64,000 nucleotides of DNA from Glandiceps talaboti. Its lineage: Eukaryota; Hemichordata; Enteropneusta; Spengelidae. The position numbers and the translations under genes were made by a program. Within the stretch, counting starts at the first letter, position 1; each line of letters starts with the position of its first letter. Below the pieces are notes generated by a model. That model did not search any database, was not told where the DNA came from, and was given only the letters and a program-made list of their open reading frames with translations. The stretch lies in the NCBI RefSeq assembly GCF_964340395.1, contig NC_135555.1:10227931-10291930 (forward strand), in the 5' to 3' direction. Shown piece by piece: positions 32,201 to 43,494 of this stretch.

Positions 32201-33810
32201 TGTCTCATTCACCACACGAGGGCGACTTTGTGTGACTCCTGTCACATAGTCCCAAACCTGAATGGACTCTTGCAGAAAATGTGTGACTCTCTTTATGTGT
32301 GTATTCGCTTGAAAAAAAAAGAAACCCGTGTCAAATCCAACACCCCAAAAAGACATATCAAATGAATTTTCTATATGTATCCGACTGTCTATTAATGAAG
32401 AGTGTGACGTATCAGATCTTTGGTAAAAAAAAAAATTAGAAAATGTATTCTAACTTATTAAAATGGATCAGCAACTTTATTTTTTGTATTTGCGTTGAGT
32501 CGGCTGAATTTGTGAAATGGTTACATAGCATACTTACTTCAAAGGGGCAAAGGTACCATCCAAACTAAACACCCCATCTGTTGCTATCAGCTTTATTCTA
32601 GCATTGGATGAACTCAGCTTTTCTTCAAGATCTACAAAAAAATTGCAAGACAATATATGTGAGAAACCGTCTTCGAATATAACAAATAAATGTTCTGATC
32701 GAACGCGTACAACTTGGCTTGCGGATGGTGTAATCATAGACAGTCTCCCCTCCACTGTCTATGGTGTAATAAATGTAATTTGGCGTGAGACCTCGGGTCT
32801 GTGGTCCGACGTTTGCCGAATGAAAGCCGAAGGAAGATAATACAGTTCTGATCGAGCAGAGATAGGACTGTATTCCATCATTTGCGCCCTTGACGCATTG
32901 TGACTTTGCAATGTAGAAGACACAAGGTAGCCCGACGGTCTAGCAGCTAAACTTTGAAGGAGACTTCGATATTGTACAGCATCACCCCTATATATGTCTG
33001 ACGTAATACTGAAGTGTGTCAAATTGAAACATTACCACTTAGGAATGAAATATAATCAAAAGTGTATCAGTAACCACAGATTTGACTTACCTTTCATATC
33101 TCTATGTTTGTAATGGTGTTTCTGGGCATTACACAGATTGATACCGGTAATGATGGATGAATGACTGAATTCGTCAGAGAACACTGCATCGTCGTGTGTC
33201 AGTAGAGCTTCAAAGATACCAATATTGGCATGGAAACCAGTTGTATAAACAATAGCGTCATCACGATTGTGGAATTCTGAAATTTTCTTCTCCAGTTCTT
33301 TATGAATATCCTGATACAAAGTAAAAACACATCGTTATAATTTGACAAATATCCTTGTCTAACAAATACATCTTTTTTCGTGTTTTTGATACTTGGTTTT
33401 CTAAATTCCAGCCTTATTTTGAGTTGTTCTGTTAATTTGAATACAAACATCAGGGCATTTGACAGTCGAAGTTTTGTGAGTAGATACACAGACACGTCTT
33501 CTTACTTGGCTGTGTAGATTGACATTGCATGATGACGTCACATCGTCACATGTCATATTCTACTTACTCGTGTACCACACATGAACCTGGCTGCACCATT
33601 ACCAGTTCCATATTTGTACAGAGCTGCTGCAGTTGCGTCTATGACTTCTGGGTGACTCTATGAACATGAACAGAAAATTTGCCAGTGGGACATTACACAG
33701 ATTGATACGGGCAGTGATGGATGATTGAATTTGTTCTAATTCGACCGTTTGTGGGTCTAATTTGCATAACTGGGTTAAACTACCCCATCTTATGAGACAG
33801 AAAAAAGAAA

Positions 33811-33845
<35 letters not shown>

Positions 33846-35063
33846 TGACAGACATGCCGAGAATCTGTATAACCCACAGACCCAAGTAATCTGTAATCAC
33901 ACATGCAAAGCATTATTTAAATTTAAACTACGATGCTGTGAATAGAATGCCCTAACTTATCCCTCAGATGAACTACTTTGAAAGTGATCGGTCTTAATTT
34001 TGTTGGGGGTTTTGGCTGCAATACTTTGGAAAGAAGGCGTTTTTATGTAACAATATTGTACCTACTGATAGGGCAAAGTAATCATTGGAACAAAAGTTGA
34101 TAATTCTATTTTGCGTTCCCTCTACTTGCATGGCAACCCCTTGTTTGGCTGATATAACCTTCTCTGCTTTCCAGATCCCCGCTTCTTTGAATCCGGACAG
34201 ATTTTCGGCTATGATCTCGTTCATTACATCCACTGCTGTTTTCGCACCATAAGCCTTTACAATACTGAAAACACATTCACAAAAAAGTAGGGGAAGTAAT
34301 TCAGTGAAGGAAGAGTTATAAAAATAAGAATTGCATAAGATATTTATGTTGTGTGTAAATGTAACTGAATGGTTACACTAATTTTCAAATTTTCTATTCA
34401 GGATAATTCGAATCATTATACAAATGTATACAATTTTGAGGTCCGTTATAGTAAATATATTACTGTAATACTTGATATCTCCACCATTCTCACAAGTCAG
34501 AGTCGGTCTCTATACTGCTTTTACTCGTAACTGTTAAAACTGCATCGTTCCATTATTATCGTCCGACCTGTTAGATTTAGCGTAAGGAAACAATTTAGTT
34601 TCCGATTTTCTTCAAATGTTTCCATGATGATCTACCAATATCTGGTTGCCCCCCTTTTCATTCTACGAATGAAAAACAAATATTTGTCCAATTGTAAACA
34701 AAACACCACTGTATTTTTCTCAGATTTCAGCAGGTGTCCATCCTTCGATTTCTGTCATCAGCCAAGGATGTTTTTTTTTCAAATTTGAACTGTTATATCA
34801 AAACAGAATTGTTCTCATATAATACAAAGACAGTAAACAAAATGTTGTTCTACCTTTCACTGATGACTAAGTATGCTTTGGTAGATAAATGTTGCATGCT
34901 TCAATACGTACAACAATAGCGTTGTAAACATAAATAATTATTCAAGAAAATCATTGAGTCTTGCAGTTCTAAGCAAGACATGCACGGTAAAAGAAATCTA
35001 TGGAACTAACCTGTCCGACTTTGAGGTTGCAGCTATACTTGTTATTCCATTTTCACACGCCAT
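26291..35063 (-). CDS. GCAT: Glycine C-acetyltransferase (2-amino-3-ketobutyrate CoA ligase)-like, 423 aa, ten exons
   Basis: Exons, 5' to 3': 35011-35063, 34066-34264, 33568-33657, 33091-33310, 32538-32631, 31785-31954, 31267-31376, 30477-30584, 29574-29694, 26291-26397. All junctions are GT-AG and the total is 1272 bases. The family uses PLP to join glycine and acetyl-CoA, working with threonine dehydrogenase in threonine breakdown, usually in mitochondria. Visible signatures: NFCSNDYFALS near the N-terminus, stacking His164 in SDEFSHSS, Ser210 in IATDGVFSLDG, Asp235/His238 in VDDAHGTG, PLP-lysine 269 in SALSKALGG followed by GGYTTGP, and C-terminal GKASIRV ... HSEEDIDSAV. Length matches the family (human about 419). 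The GGYTTGP and HPICPI segments favour GCAT over ALAS, AONS or SPT. The N-terminus (MACENGITSIAATS) does not look like a strong mitochondrial signal, so targeting is open. TTGFHANIG replaces the usual SCFDANGG. Confidence 0.88.
27121..29558. repeat. Satellite of 26 bp units in the last GCAT intron
   Basis: About 94 tandem copies of a 26 bp unit of the form GTATATATCGATGTAATAyaCGGTGAG. A variant unit lacking AC and reading GAGGAATATATCG occurs at 27381, 28135 and 28916, so the array has a higher-order period of roughly 750-780 bp (29-30 units). The array starts only about 15 bp inside the intron from the exon 9 donor. Because 26 is not a multiple of 3 and the unit lacks minus-strand stops, long frames appear in every phase; they are not genes. 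Confidence 0.97.
31586..31681. repeat. CA/CG alternating purine-pyrimidine tract
   Basis: Runs of ACGCGCGCACGCACGCACG and ACACACGCGCGCGC lie in the intron between GCAT exons 6 and 7. The composition favours Z-DNA. A pure (CA)n run also occurs at 33813-33842 in intron 2. Confidence 0.85.
33690..33740 (-). pseudogene. Ghost copy of part of GCAT exon 4
   Basis: CATTACACAGATTGATACGG followed by GCAGTGATGGATGATTGAAT matches the plus-strand text of exon 4 at about 33128-33175 (CATTACACAGATTGATACCGG ...). On the minus strand it still reads QSSITARINLCN beside the real HSSIITGINLCN. It sits 33-83 bases upstream of exon 3 and has a 4 bp gap and substitutions, so it is a relic rather than an exon. Confidence 0.75.
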
Positions 35064-35922
35064 GTTTTGTAATTCTTTTAAAAGCAATATCTCTTTATAA
35101 CTGGTTGAGTTACCGTGCTGGTCAAGTAATCACTTGGTAAATCGTCCAAGAGTTGAGTCAGCTTGGAAACACAGAACACACCAGATGTAAACTGAATGCT
35201 TTCCGGAAGGGCAAACAACTTTTATATTGTTTTTCCTTCACTCCCTGTTGCAAAGAACAATAAAGTATTCTCCGTCACGCAGCAGATCTCGCGAGATATA
35301 CAAATATGCCTAACAACGGTTGTCAAGGGGGTCAAGCTATCAGCCTTGCCATGTTGTTTAAATGAAGGTCAATTCATTCGTCTGAAAAAAAATTCTCCCT
35401 TTTTGTGACCATCTACAAGTTATAAGTTATAAGAAAAATACCAAGACTGGAGAAATACGTCACGGTGTCACACCGTCATTTCCGAACTGACTGTCCTTTC
35501 TGAGAATACATTGTCAGTGTCAAACTTATGCAGCATACTAGATGGCTATAATATTTCAATCTTGAGAAATGGTAATTAATGACAAACAAAATCGAGTAGT
35601 TTTGATAATTAGTACACATAAGTCTATGCTGTAAGCATTTCCCATCAGCAATTTTCAGTAGTATTTAGTACGCTATGCACATGAAACTGAAGTGTCGCGC
35701 AGTACGTACATGTAGTAGTAGTACACACACCGTAAGCCCTTATGTATCATCTCGGACCACTAACATTAGTAGTCTGGGGTACCATTGACATTTACACTGT
35801 TGACAAATGCGGACGAAAGCTAAACGTCTTACACATTTTTAGAGAACAGATGTCCCATTTTCAGTAGTCATAGACTTCAAAATTGAAAAGTTCTAAATTA
35901 TCGAGACGGGTCGGTAAATCAT
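35064..35922. other. Upstream region of the GCAT-like gene; no other gene seen
   Basis: Contains the presumed promoter and 5' UTR of the minus-strand GCAT-like gene. No TATA or CCAAT box could be assigned with confidence. The open frame at 35196-35408 has no recognisable features. Confidence 0.4.
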
Positions 35923-35931
35923 AGTCAGTTC

Positions 35932-36156
35932 CAATCTGATTAAAATCCGATGTGGTGAAAGCGTCTAAATGCTTTATTTACCTCTATTTCCATCGTTTTG
36001 TGTCGTTTGTTTTCGTACCGAGTGATCGCCGCCTTCCCAAAGGAAGGGAAGGCGCGCGGCGATCACTCGGAACAAAACAATCGTCATAACACGATGGAAA
36101 CAGAGGTAAATAAGGACATCCAGCCGCTTTCACCACATCGGATTTTAATCAGATTG
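35932..36156. mobile_element. Hairpin MITE with 9 bp target duplication, member 1
   Basis: Arms of about 75 bp: CAATCTGATTAAAATCCGAT ... at the left and the inverse ... ATCGGATTTTAATCAGATTG at the right. A further palindrome around GAGTGATCGCCGCC/GGCGGCGATCACTC lies in the centre. The flanks are AGTCAGTTC at 35923-35931 and 36157-36165, a perfect 9 bp duplication. Size and duplication fit Mutator-like (MULE) non-autonomous elements; that is an inference. Confidence 0.9.
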
Positions 36157-36355
36157 AGTCAGTTCCTGACAACCGTATTCCGATTTTACCATACGTTATC
36201 GCCATACATTATCAGTCCAGTTCCTGATGACCGTATTCCGATTTTACCCTACCTTGATAAACGTTAGATAGAATCGGAATACGGTCGTCAGGAACTAGAC
36301 TAGTAATGTATGAAGATAACGTAGAGTAAAATTGGAATACGGTTGTCAGGAACTA
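36157..36355. repeat. Larger hairpin element interrupted by MITE member 1
   Basis: AGTTCCTGACAACCGTATTC at the left and the inverse GAATACGGTTGTCAGGAACT at the right are the outer arms. Inside are a second direct copy (AGTTCCTGATGACCGTATTC at 36211) and its inverse (36275-36294). The MITE at 35932-36156 is inserted at its left edge, so this hairpin is the older element. Confidence 0.75.
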
Positions 36356-36632
36356 GAATAGGAAATCACGATGCGTGGAACACGCGCGCGTCAGCCATGT
36401 AAGTTTGTGTTTATACTTGAGTTCGATGAACGTGTTGTGTGTAGAACTCATAGTCCAAATTCGTAAACTAAAACAACATAGTATCTCTACATTTTAATTT
36501 GAAAATACACACACATATATATAGCTGATTTATAAATTTATATGATAAAATCAAAGAGAGCGAAAAAAATTCTCACCCGTTTTCAATGACGAATTACAGA
36601 CTAAAAATTACATCATAGTGTAAACTAGTACT

Positions 36633-36918
36633 AGCCCCGTCTACACGGCACTAAAAATCCTACCTGAGGTAGGATTCGGGATAGTTTAAAGCCCGTGTAG
36701 TCGCAAACCCATCCTGAACCTGTCCTGAAACCGTCCTGACTTAGGACACCTTTGAGAGGTTTCCTGAAACCCTCCTGACTTCGTCCTATGTACGTACTGT
36801 CAAGACGGAACGCGCGACATCTACGCCGCAACCTTCCTACGTGTAGACACAAATCTATCCTACCTCAGGTAGGACTTGGGACTGCCTCAGGTAGAACTAC
36901 CTATGTGTAGATGGGGCT
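36633..36918. mobile_element. 286 bp TIR element (AGCCCCGTCTACACG ends)
   Basis: Left end AGCCCCGTCTACACGG and right end GTGTAGATGGGGCT are inverted copies. Second-level inverted motifs CCTACCTGAGGTAGGA occur near both ends, and CCTGAAACCNTCCTGACTT is repeated inside. ACT flanks both ends (36630-36632, 36919-36921), a possible 3 bp duplication. No coding capacity. Confidence 0.75.
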
Positions 36919-37329
36919 ACTGTTAGTGATCGCGTCCACTTTGTGGGTTGGTTTTTAGACGACGCCAGGCGACGTATAAAGTCTGTGTGTACAGCAATTT
37001 CGCTGTCTGGCATGCACGATTAACCATGGGCCTGCGATCCCTCGAGTGGATCCAACTCTAATTCAAAATGTAATATTTTCGAGTTCGTGTTGAAACTGAT
37101 TCCAAAGGCAACACTTTTGCACCTGCCGCCAGAAAATATACATGACGTAGATAAAGAATGACGAGGACTGAAACGCAGAAGGGTGTACTGTGTTATGTAC
37201 GGTTTACGTTTTTTCATACATATACTACCCAAATTTTCGTTCAGCAACTTTTAGGTGCAATTTTTTAATTGAATTGGCAGAATTGCGTAATGTAATATAG
37301 TAAACGTTTCCAAAGAGTAAATTCATATT

Positions 37330-37960
37330 TTTGCGATGACCGCATCTGTTCCGCTACTAAGCACTCCAAAATTTCACTTTTAAACCAGACTCTATACCCG
37401 GTTGAATTTCTAAACACAGACTGACGCCTTCCTCTCCATAAACTCTACCTAGGCCCAAGGCAACACTCGCCAGTTATGCTTCATCGATATCGGCAATGGT
37501 GCCTGTATGAATTTGTAGACTTTGCATAAACCATGCTCTAACAATGGGTCAGACTCTTAAATGAGAGTGATTATATAGTATCAAATGCCTTCGTAAAACC
37601 AACAAAGACAATAAAATACTTCTAATTAAATGTTTCTGTATTATTGAGTACAGGACGAAAGTGGTGTGAACCGTAGAAAAACCTTTCTTAAACCAACTTG
37701 GTATGCTGACAATTTTTCAACCCACCGAGTGAGCTTTTCAATTCAATTGAGTAGTAAATAACTTCAATTTACTGATAAATACCTCTATGATTATTGCCAT
37801 TCTTGTCACGGTATGACCTGACTTGCATTGTGGAGGGGAACTATCACTCCCGTCGACCAACCCTCTGGAAATTCATTTTCAAAGTATCTCAAACCATTTG
37901 GAGGGCGGAATTTCCAAGTACATGTATTTGTCTATTTTTATCCCATGAGCATCTTTTCCC
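37330..37960 (-). pseudogene. Dead non-LTR reverse transcriptase fragment
   Basis: Minus-strand frames, shifted several times, read ...YQVGLRKGFSTVHTTFVLYS..., resembling the RT motif QxGFRxGxSTxDxIFxL. They are followed by a degraded FVGFTKAFDT-like block and preceded by an IVPLHNAS segment. Stops and frameshifts make it non-functional. No ends or target duplication were found. Confidence 0.65.
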
Positions 37961-40670
37961 TCTGCTAGAAGTGTTTATTTGATCTCATCCTGATATGTTT
38001 TGTTACTTTTTGTTTAGGCAATGATTTAAATTAATTTTACGTTCTTTGTATGCATGGGAGATCTTCCTCACCATTAGATTAACGAAATTTATGGAATTTG
38101 CTACATTTCTCAGACTTGATATTCCAAGTCAAACCACGTGATATTTGTTTAATAGTTTATTGTCTGATTTTCATATCCAAACCTGCAGGATCAAACATTT
38201 CACCAATACTGACACTTGACAGCAGCACTAGTATTTGATCGATCTAGGGCAGATCTTTACGCAAACCCATTTATCTGAATTAGACATCCTTCTGCTCGGG
38301 ATTGCATTATTTCCTCAGTGGCTCGCATTGGTTTGTAAAGTACTCGTTGGGAAACCAATTTCAAATCTAGATACAATGGATAAATGATCTGAAAAATCAT
38401 TGTCAACTTAACAAAAAACTAAATAACTGAACTAAAAAGATCCGACGAAATTACCATACAGTCAACAGCGCAACTGTCCGTTTGTAAAAAAACACGACCA
38501 TGAACTGTTTACTATATGTACTAGACCATGCTGTTCACTAAAACTTTATTCAAAAAATGCAACTCCCATATGCACTGTCTTCGTAAATTGAGATCCAATT
38601 TATCAACGATGATAACTGAGTGCTTCAGGAATTTGTTTTTGCCTCTGTGACAGCACAGGCAATAAGAATTGTTACATGTAATACCAGTCACGGTGTTACT
38701 GTAAGCTGGCGAGTTGTGTAGCCAGTTTCCAATTCCATTTTGCACATACGTTAACGTTCTCGTAATCATTGTTCGTTTTCTGACTGTAGACTACTTGTTC
38801 ACGTTCGTGTTATACATGGTAGTTCCGCTCTGACGTCTTCTACATTTTGTGATCTTGTGAAAATGATAAAATCGGATAACAATGGATTCGAACTTACACC
38901 CATCTCGTTTGGTAGCAAAATTGAAAGTGGTACTCTCTATATGCTTGTTATCCCATTCTACTTCTCCTTATCGTAATCTTTAAATATAACGGATTTTGCC
39001 TAAAAGGGGAACGCCATCGAGGAAATAGATGTATTTTCGTAAACTTTGGGTTCTGGAGAGTTATCTCATGAATTTCGTTCGACTGACAAGAAACACCTGG
39101 AGTAGCGTTCCTCTTTCATAACAAATATAGTTACTTTGATGGAGGCGATGGCATAATTGCGGAGAGTTCGTGTAATGTTCCCTGAATAGCTCGACAAGTT
39201 GCTATTGTACTATATGAAGTTAACTTTTGACTTCAGTGATATACGTGATCGATTGCAACTATACGCAACTAATTTTAGTAACGCAAAAAAGATCGTCTTC
39301 AATTGACCGGTGCGCATTGCCAAATGCACACGTTTTAGAGCACAACAAATCAAGTGTACGCCGTTTCAAGTAGCACGTGACTTATACCCTCCAATGGTTG
39401 TAATGGCAACGTCTACATTAAGACAACAATGTTCAACTCTGGATTAATTTTTCAAAATGTTTTTAAATTTCCACTCTTTTTCAGCTCAGCTATCATTATA
39501 GGTTGACATTCAGTACAGATACTATTTACATGCTATTAGCAATGCCCAAAAATGTTTAAAAGTACGTTCAACGTGCGAATTTAACGACGGGCCATCGGTC
39601 CGAGGCATACTAATTCTTCGTCGAACCAACACAACCATTTTGCCTAGCTGTCGGTCCTTATGACCAATTGAAACATTTAAAATTTTCATATTTCACCAAT
39701 CCAAAATTGTTTTTTAACTGATTTTTTGGAGACAATTTAACGGACGGACATCATGTAAATGGGCATACAACTTGGTCCGTACTTGCGTGAAAGCGCTTTA
39801 TAACAGAAACAAATGTACTACTCTGTCAAAGTTCATGTTTACATTGTGGTAACTATTTACCATGGTAACTGTTATACTGTTAATCCATGTATTTAGAACA
39901 TGTGCAATATATTAATACATAAGACCACACAATTTACCTTTTAAAGTAAGTATCACGTCACGTGATATATCTATAAGTATACCAATACACTAGAGCCTTG
40001 CCAGCTTGTTGTTTCCAATGGTTGCCAATATAAACCTGGAATTATCTTGCCAAATTCGCTTTGTTTCCGTCACAACACGACTTAATTTCGTGTGAAGGAA
40101 CCTATCGTCAAAATGATACTGACTACATGTATGTTTAAACACAGAAGGAAGAAGAGTTACCTGATCAGTCCCTTCTCTTGGAAGCAAAATGTCGTTTATG
40201 ATGCCCAGGGTGTGGAGACGTCAACATCGATTAACGTCACAGGTGGCTGGCTTACTTTAGGTTGGACTATGTGTCGCCTTTACCGTGAGTCTTAACCCGG
40301 GGCTACTAAACAAGACAGTCTATCACATATAGGAGCTACATGTGTATTGTACAATTTACCGTATGTTTGTTTGTTCCTAAATGTGCAACCATGTTTAACA
40401 TTTTTGGATATATCTTAAGAGTCACCACACACACACATGATTCAGTTTCTCAAACTAACACGACAGTCATAGGACAATGGATGCATTTCCCTTTGTGGCA
40501 ACATAAACTGAACTTTTATTACATAAATGCACACATTTCCCACCTTCCTCATAACTCACGAGTTTATAGTTAACAAAAGTATATATTCTCTATTTATCAG
40601 CTCTTTTCTCTTCGCAAACAACTTTCTTCTTACTATATGTAACTGATGTGCTGTGAGAAAATTCCCTGAA
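37961..40670. other. No gene seen
   Basis: About 2.7 kb without splice-supported exons or clear repeats. Open frames at 38521-38769, 40092-40295 and 40340-40573 show no domain, signal peptide or composition that would support a gene. Confidence 0.4.
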
Positions 40671-40975
40671 CGTAAATGTTCGTCGCGCGCAAAGCTTTAC
40701 CCTTTGATAGGAACTTTTCTCGAGCACATCACTATGATCGGTCTGTTGACCCTTGACCCCGTTGCCATCGTATGGTCTCCTATTGATTCAATATCCTCGT
40801 CAATGTCCATCTTCTCTGCTATCAGAGTCTTAATTTTCTTCGTTTGATCTCCCAGATCCTCTCCTCATCTTCAGCCACATCATTTGGGCCGATCCTCCAG
40901 TTCCGAGTTTGATGCACGTGAACTTGTCGTTTCTGTTGTGAGCCGGGCAATCTCCTCTTCTGAACTATATAATAT
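40671..40975 (-). mobile_element. LINE ORF1 C-terminal remnant, left copy
   Basis: Minus-strand frames contain TLIAEKMDIDEDIESIGDH and NRPIIVMCSRKVPIKG. They resemble the L1-type ORF1 C-terminal domain pattern (xIxEKLxIDxxIxIxRxHR ... RPIIVKF). It is interrupted by stops and has a 312 bp homologue at 50808-51119. Confidence 0.6.
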
Positions 40976-41290
40976 TATACCCATTATAAGCTGTCAAAGT
41001 TGACACAGTGTTTGACATGTACAAGATTAGCAGTCCTCTACCGGAGCTAATATTAACTTGAAGTTTGTGTAGCGGGTTATAACCAATTCCTTGTCTGAGT
41101 TGCTGCCCTCACATGCGAACTTCGTTCGCTTATAGTTATAGCATCGAAAGAAAGCCCGAACGTCTAGCAGCAAGACTAGGGTTTAAGGATGAAGGGCACA
41201 ACTGTTACCATTCAAAAGAAACGGTAAACATTTAAAAAAAAAAAAAAACACCCCTAATTTTACATAGATCTTCATATGAGCTGAAAAATA

Positions 41291-41345
41291 GGTAAATAAA
41301 GGTGTCTAGCCGCTTCCACCACTCCATCAAATTTTAATCAGATTG
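41291..41345. mobile_element. Truncated member of the 9 bp-TSD MITE family
   Basis: Only the right arm (GGTAAATAAAGGTGTCTAGC ... AATTTTAATCAGATTG) remains. It is followed by GCATGTCTC, the same 9 bp target seen on the left side of the full element at 51281-51432, so this is the duplicated counterpart with the left part deleted. Confidence 0.8.
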
Positions 41346-41887
41346 GCATGTCTCGTAATACTGTCATACTAGTAATCATAGACCCTCCACCATGTACAAA
41401 GGGTGTCATTCCACTGTTTACATACTGGAAATGCTGTCATTCGTTTTCTGTCATTCGGATCGACCTTTTGGCCAGTGACTACATTTTTTATGTAATGATA
41501 CGTATTTTCAGCATTGCCACGTCATCATTACTGTAATCGTGTTCAATAAGTTAGCCAAAATGTGCTCATGAGCTGATTTTTCGTCGCAAATACCGTGTTT
41601 TTGCTGAAGGTACTCTTGACGGGTACGTTTCGGACGGTGCCCTTAAGAGGCCTGTGGTTTACACCATTGAGTGTGGCACGCTTAGCCTTCATAACACCTT
41701 TGAGTGAATTCACAAATGATGAAAAAAAAATTTGAATGAATGTAAGAATGAACCTAAAAACAAGATGAAATATTAAAAATAAACAACAAGCATGTATTAA
41801 ATAAAGGATTGTTATCACAGCAACGTTTTCAAAAATATTTATTCAAATTTCAAAATTTAAAGAAATCAAAACACACTATCTTCATAA

Positions 41888-42289
41888 CTAAGTAGTAGTA
41901 GTTTATTTCAAATGCTAAGGCCTCAGCCCATCGCACAAAACATTTTACATAACAGCAGAGAAGAAAAAGAACAAAGAACTGAATATCATTCTACTAATAA
42001 TTAACGGAAAAATAATTAAAGGTAAAAATATGACAGGGGAGAACATATACATCTATGTTTGCTGAACAAAACTAGTACGAGTTTTGAAAGCTTTATGAAC
42101 AAAAACTGATAGTTTGTATTGGACTACTTCATTCTTGCATGCCAGTAAGGAAAAATATTTTTCTTTCGTGGGGTGAACTCTAAATCTTTGAGGAATAAAA
42201 TCTACTCTATGGTCGTTATATAAGGGGCAAAACAATATAAAATGACATTCATCCTCAACAACTGTAAAACTTTGTCTTTTACAATATAG
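41888..42289 (-). mobile_element. 5'-truncated LINE 3' end with 15 bp target duplication
   Basis: ACACTATCTTCATAA (41873-41887) and ACACTAGCTTCATAA (42290-42304) flank the insert, a 15 bp duplication with one mismatch. Read on the minus strand, the insert begins in the C-terminal motif VEDECHFILFCPLYNDHR, known from CR1/L2-like ORF2 proteins. It runs through a stop and a 3' UTR and ends in an (ACT)n tail at the left edge. The sister duplication at about 52555-52570 lacks it, so it landed after the duplication. Confidence 0.85.
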
Positions 42290-42501
42290 ACACTAGCTTC
42301 ATAATATCATAGTATCGTGGTGTTATGGTGTGAACTTTGATTCTACATGATGTGATGGTACGTTTTCACCTCTGTAAGATTAGTCTTGCCGATAACATCA
42401 GCAGCTATAGATTCAACATCTGAAAATACACGAAAGTACGTGAATTGTCTTTAAAAGAACGTTTCAAGCTTTCGATGTGTTGTACAGTGAGATGATAGCT
42501 A

Positions 42502-43305
42502 TTAATCCACACAACATCTGTACGTGTACAGCTTTTCATAAAATGGTTGTGCATCTTTTATCGCCACTTGGACATATTCTGGGAGAGATGAGACGTCTAT
42601 GGGTATTCTCTCAGACGGTTTGATGAAGCAAGTACTTCTCAACACTGTACCATACCAATCTGTTTCCCAGTCGAAGTCTTCGGTTCCATATTTAAATGAT
42701 TCGCAATCACTCAGTGGTTCCCAGCGTAGCATGTCATCAGTGTAATTAAAACCAGCGTTGTCGCAGTATTTCTTCATAATAGATGCAGGTTTATTAACCA
42801 AATCATCAGCATCAATAATCATCGGATCAATGCCTTTTACGTCTTTCAAATATTCGTACAACTCCCACATTTCACGAAACCCTGCCTCTTCAGGGAAGAA
42901 ACCGTCGGCCCAGTTTGGTATGCCTCCACCGGTGATTGTACGATGCAGTGAAGTGAGTGAATCTACAGGATTGCGAATGAGAAATACATGGTGGTAGCCG
43001 TCAGGTAAAAATTCCCATTTGCCAACCATGCAGTGAGCCAAATCTTTCAAGAAGACACCTGTAAACCCAGGAACATTGCCCTCTAAGGTACCCTTTACAT
43101 CACCATATTTGAAATTCGGTATTGGTTTAAGGTTTTTGTACCGTTGGAACATTCGTTCTTCTCCAACATAAGATGCGACTGTGAAATACTCGTGAAATAC
43201 TCGGACACCTTCTAGATTTCTGATAGCACGCTCAAATGCAGTTGATCGACATCTGAGAGCTGACCAAAGGATGGACTTAGGTATGTCATTTTTCTCCACA
43301 TCCAT
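42502..43305 (-). CDS. P-loop sulfotransferase-like protein, 267 aa, intact
   Basis: A single uninterrupted reading frame. PKSILWSALRCRSTAFERA (residues 9-27) matches the 5'-phosphosulfate-binding loop style RxxST of PAPS-dependent sulfotransferases. YHHVFLIRNPVDSLTSLHR (104-122) matches the 3'-phosphate-binding RxP...S region. FLKDLAHC and a tail of alternating acidic and aromatic residues (EDFDWETDWYG) complete a compact cytosolic-type domain with no signal peptide or membrane segment. A pyrimidine-rich acceptor (ATCGTTTCAG) lies 4 bases before the start codon, suggesting a 5' UTR intron. The family includes many uncharacterised proteins; the substrate cannot be told. A broken copy lies 10.4 kb to the right. 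Sulfotransferase membership rests on motif recognition. Confidence 0.75.
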   Translation of the reverse strand: MDVEKNDIPKSILWSALRCRSTAFERAIRNLEGVRVFHEYFTVASYVGEERMFQRYKNLKPIPNFKYGDVKGTLEGNVPGFTGVFLKDLAHCMVGKWEFLPDGYHHVFLIRNPVDSLTSLHRTITGGGIPNWADGFFPEEAGFREMWELYEYLKDVKGIDPMIIDADDLVNKPASIMKKYCDNAGFNYTDDMLRWEPLSDCESFKYGTEDFDWETDWYGTVLRSTCFIKPSERIPIDVSSLPEYVQVAIKDAQPFYEKLYTYRCCVD

Positions 43306-43388
43306 GCTTCTGAAACGATATTATAGCAAATGATATAGTATATTCAACTAGGTCCTTGTTGTGAAAAAGGTAAAGCTCCCAATTTACG

Positions 43389-43494
43389 AAAACAAACAAA
43401 CAAACAAACAAACAAACAAACAAACAAACAAAATAAAGAAACAAACAAACGAACGATAACTAAATAGATAAATAAATAAATAAATAAATACTGA
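43389..43494. repeat. (CAAA)n and (AAAT)n microsatellites
   Basis: About ten CAAA units, an interruption, then seven AAAT units, followed by CTGACAAGCATCAACAAGAG. The same order occurs in the sister copy at 53835-53945, where this stretch forms the left arm of a large hairpin. Confidence 0.9.

Noticed and set aside
42758-42997. Plus-strand frame also present at 53194-53433
   Set aside because: Antisense to the sulfotransferase-like gene; its conservation follows from the segmental duplication.
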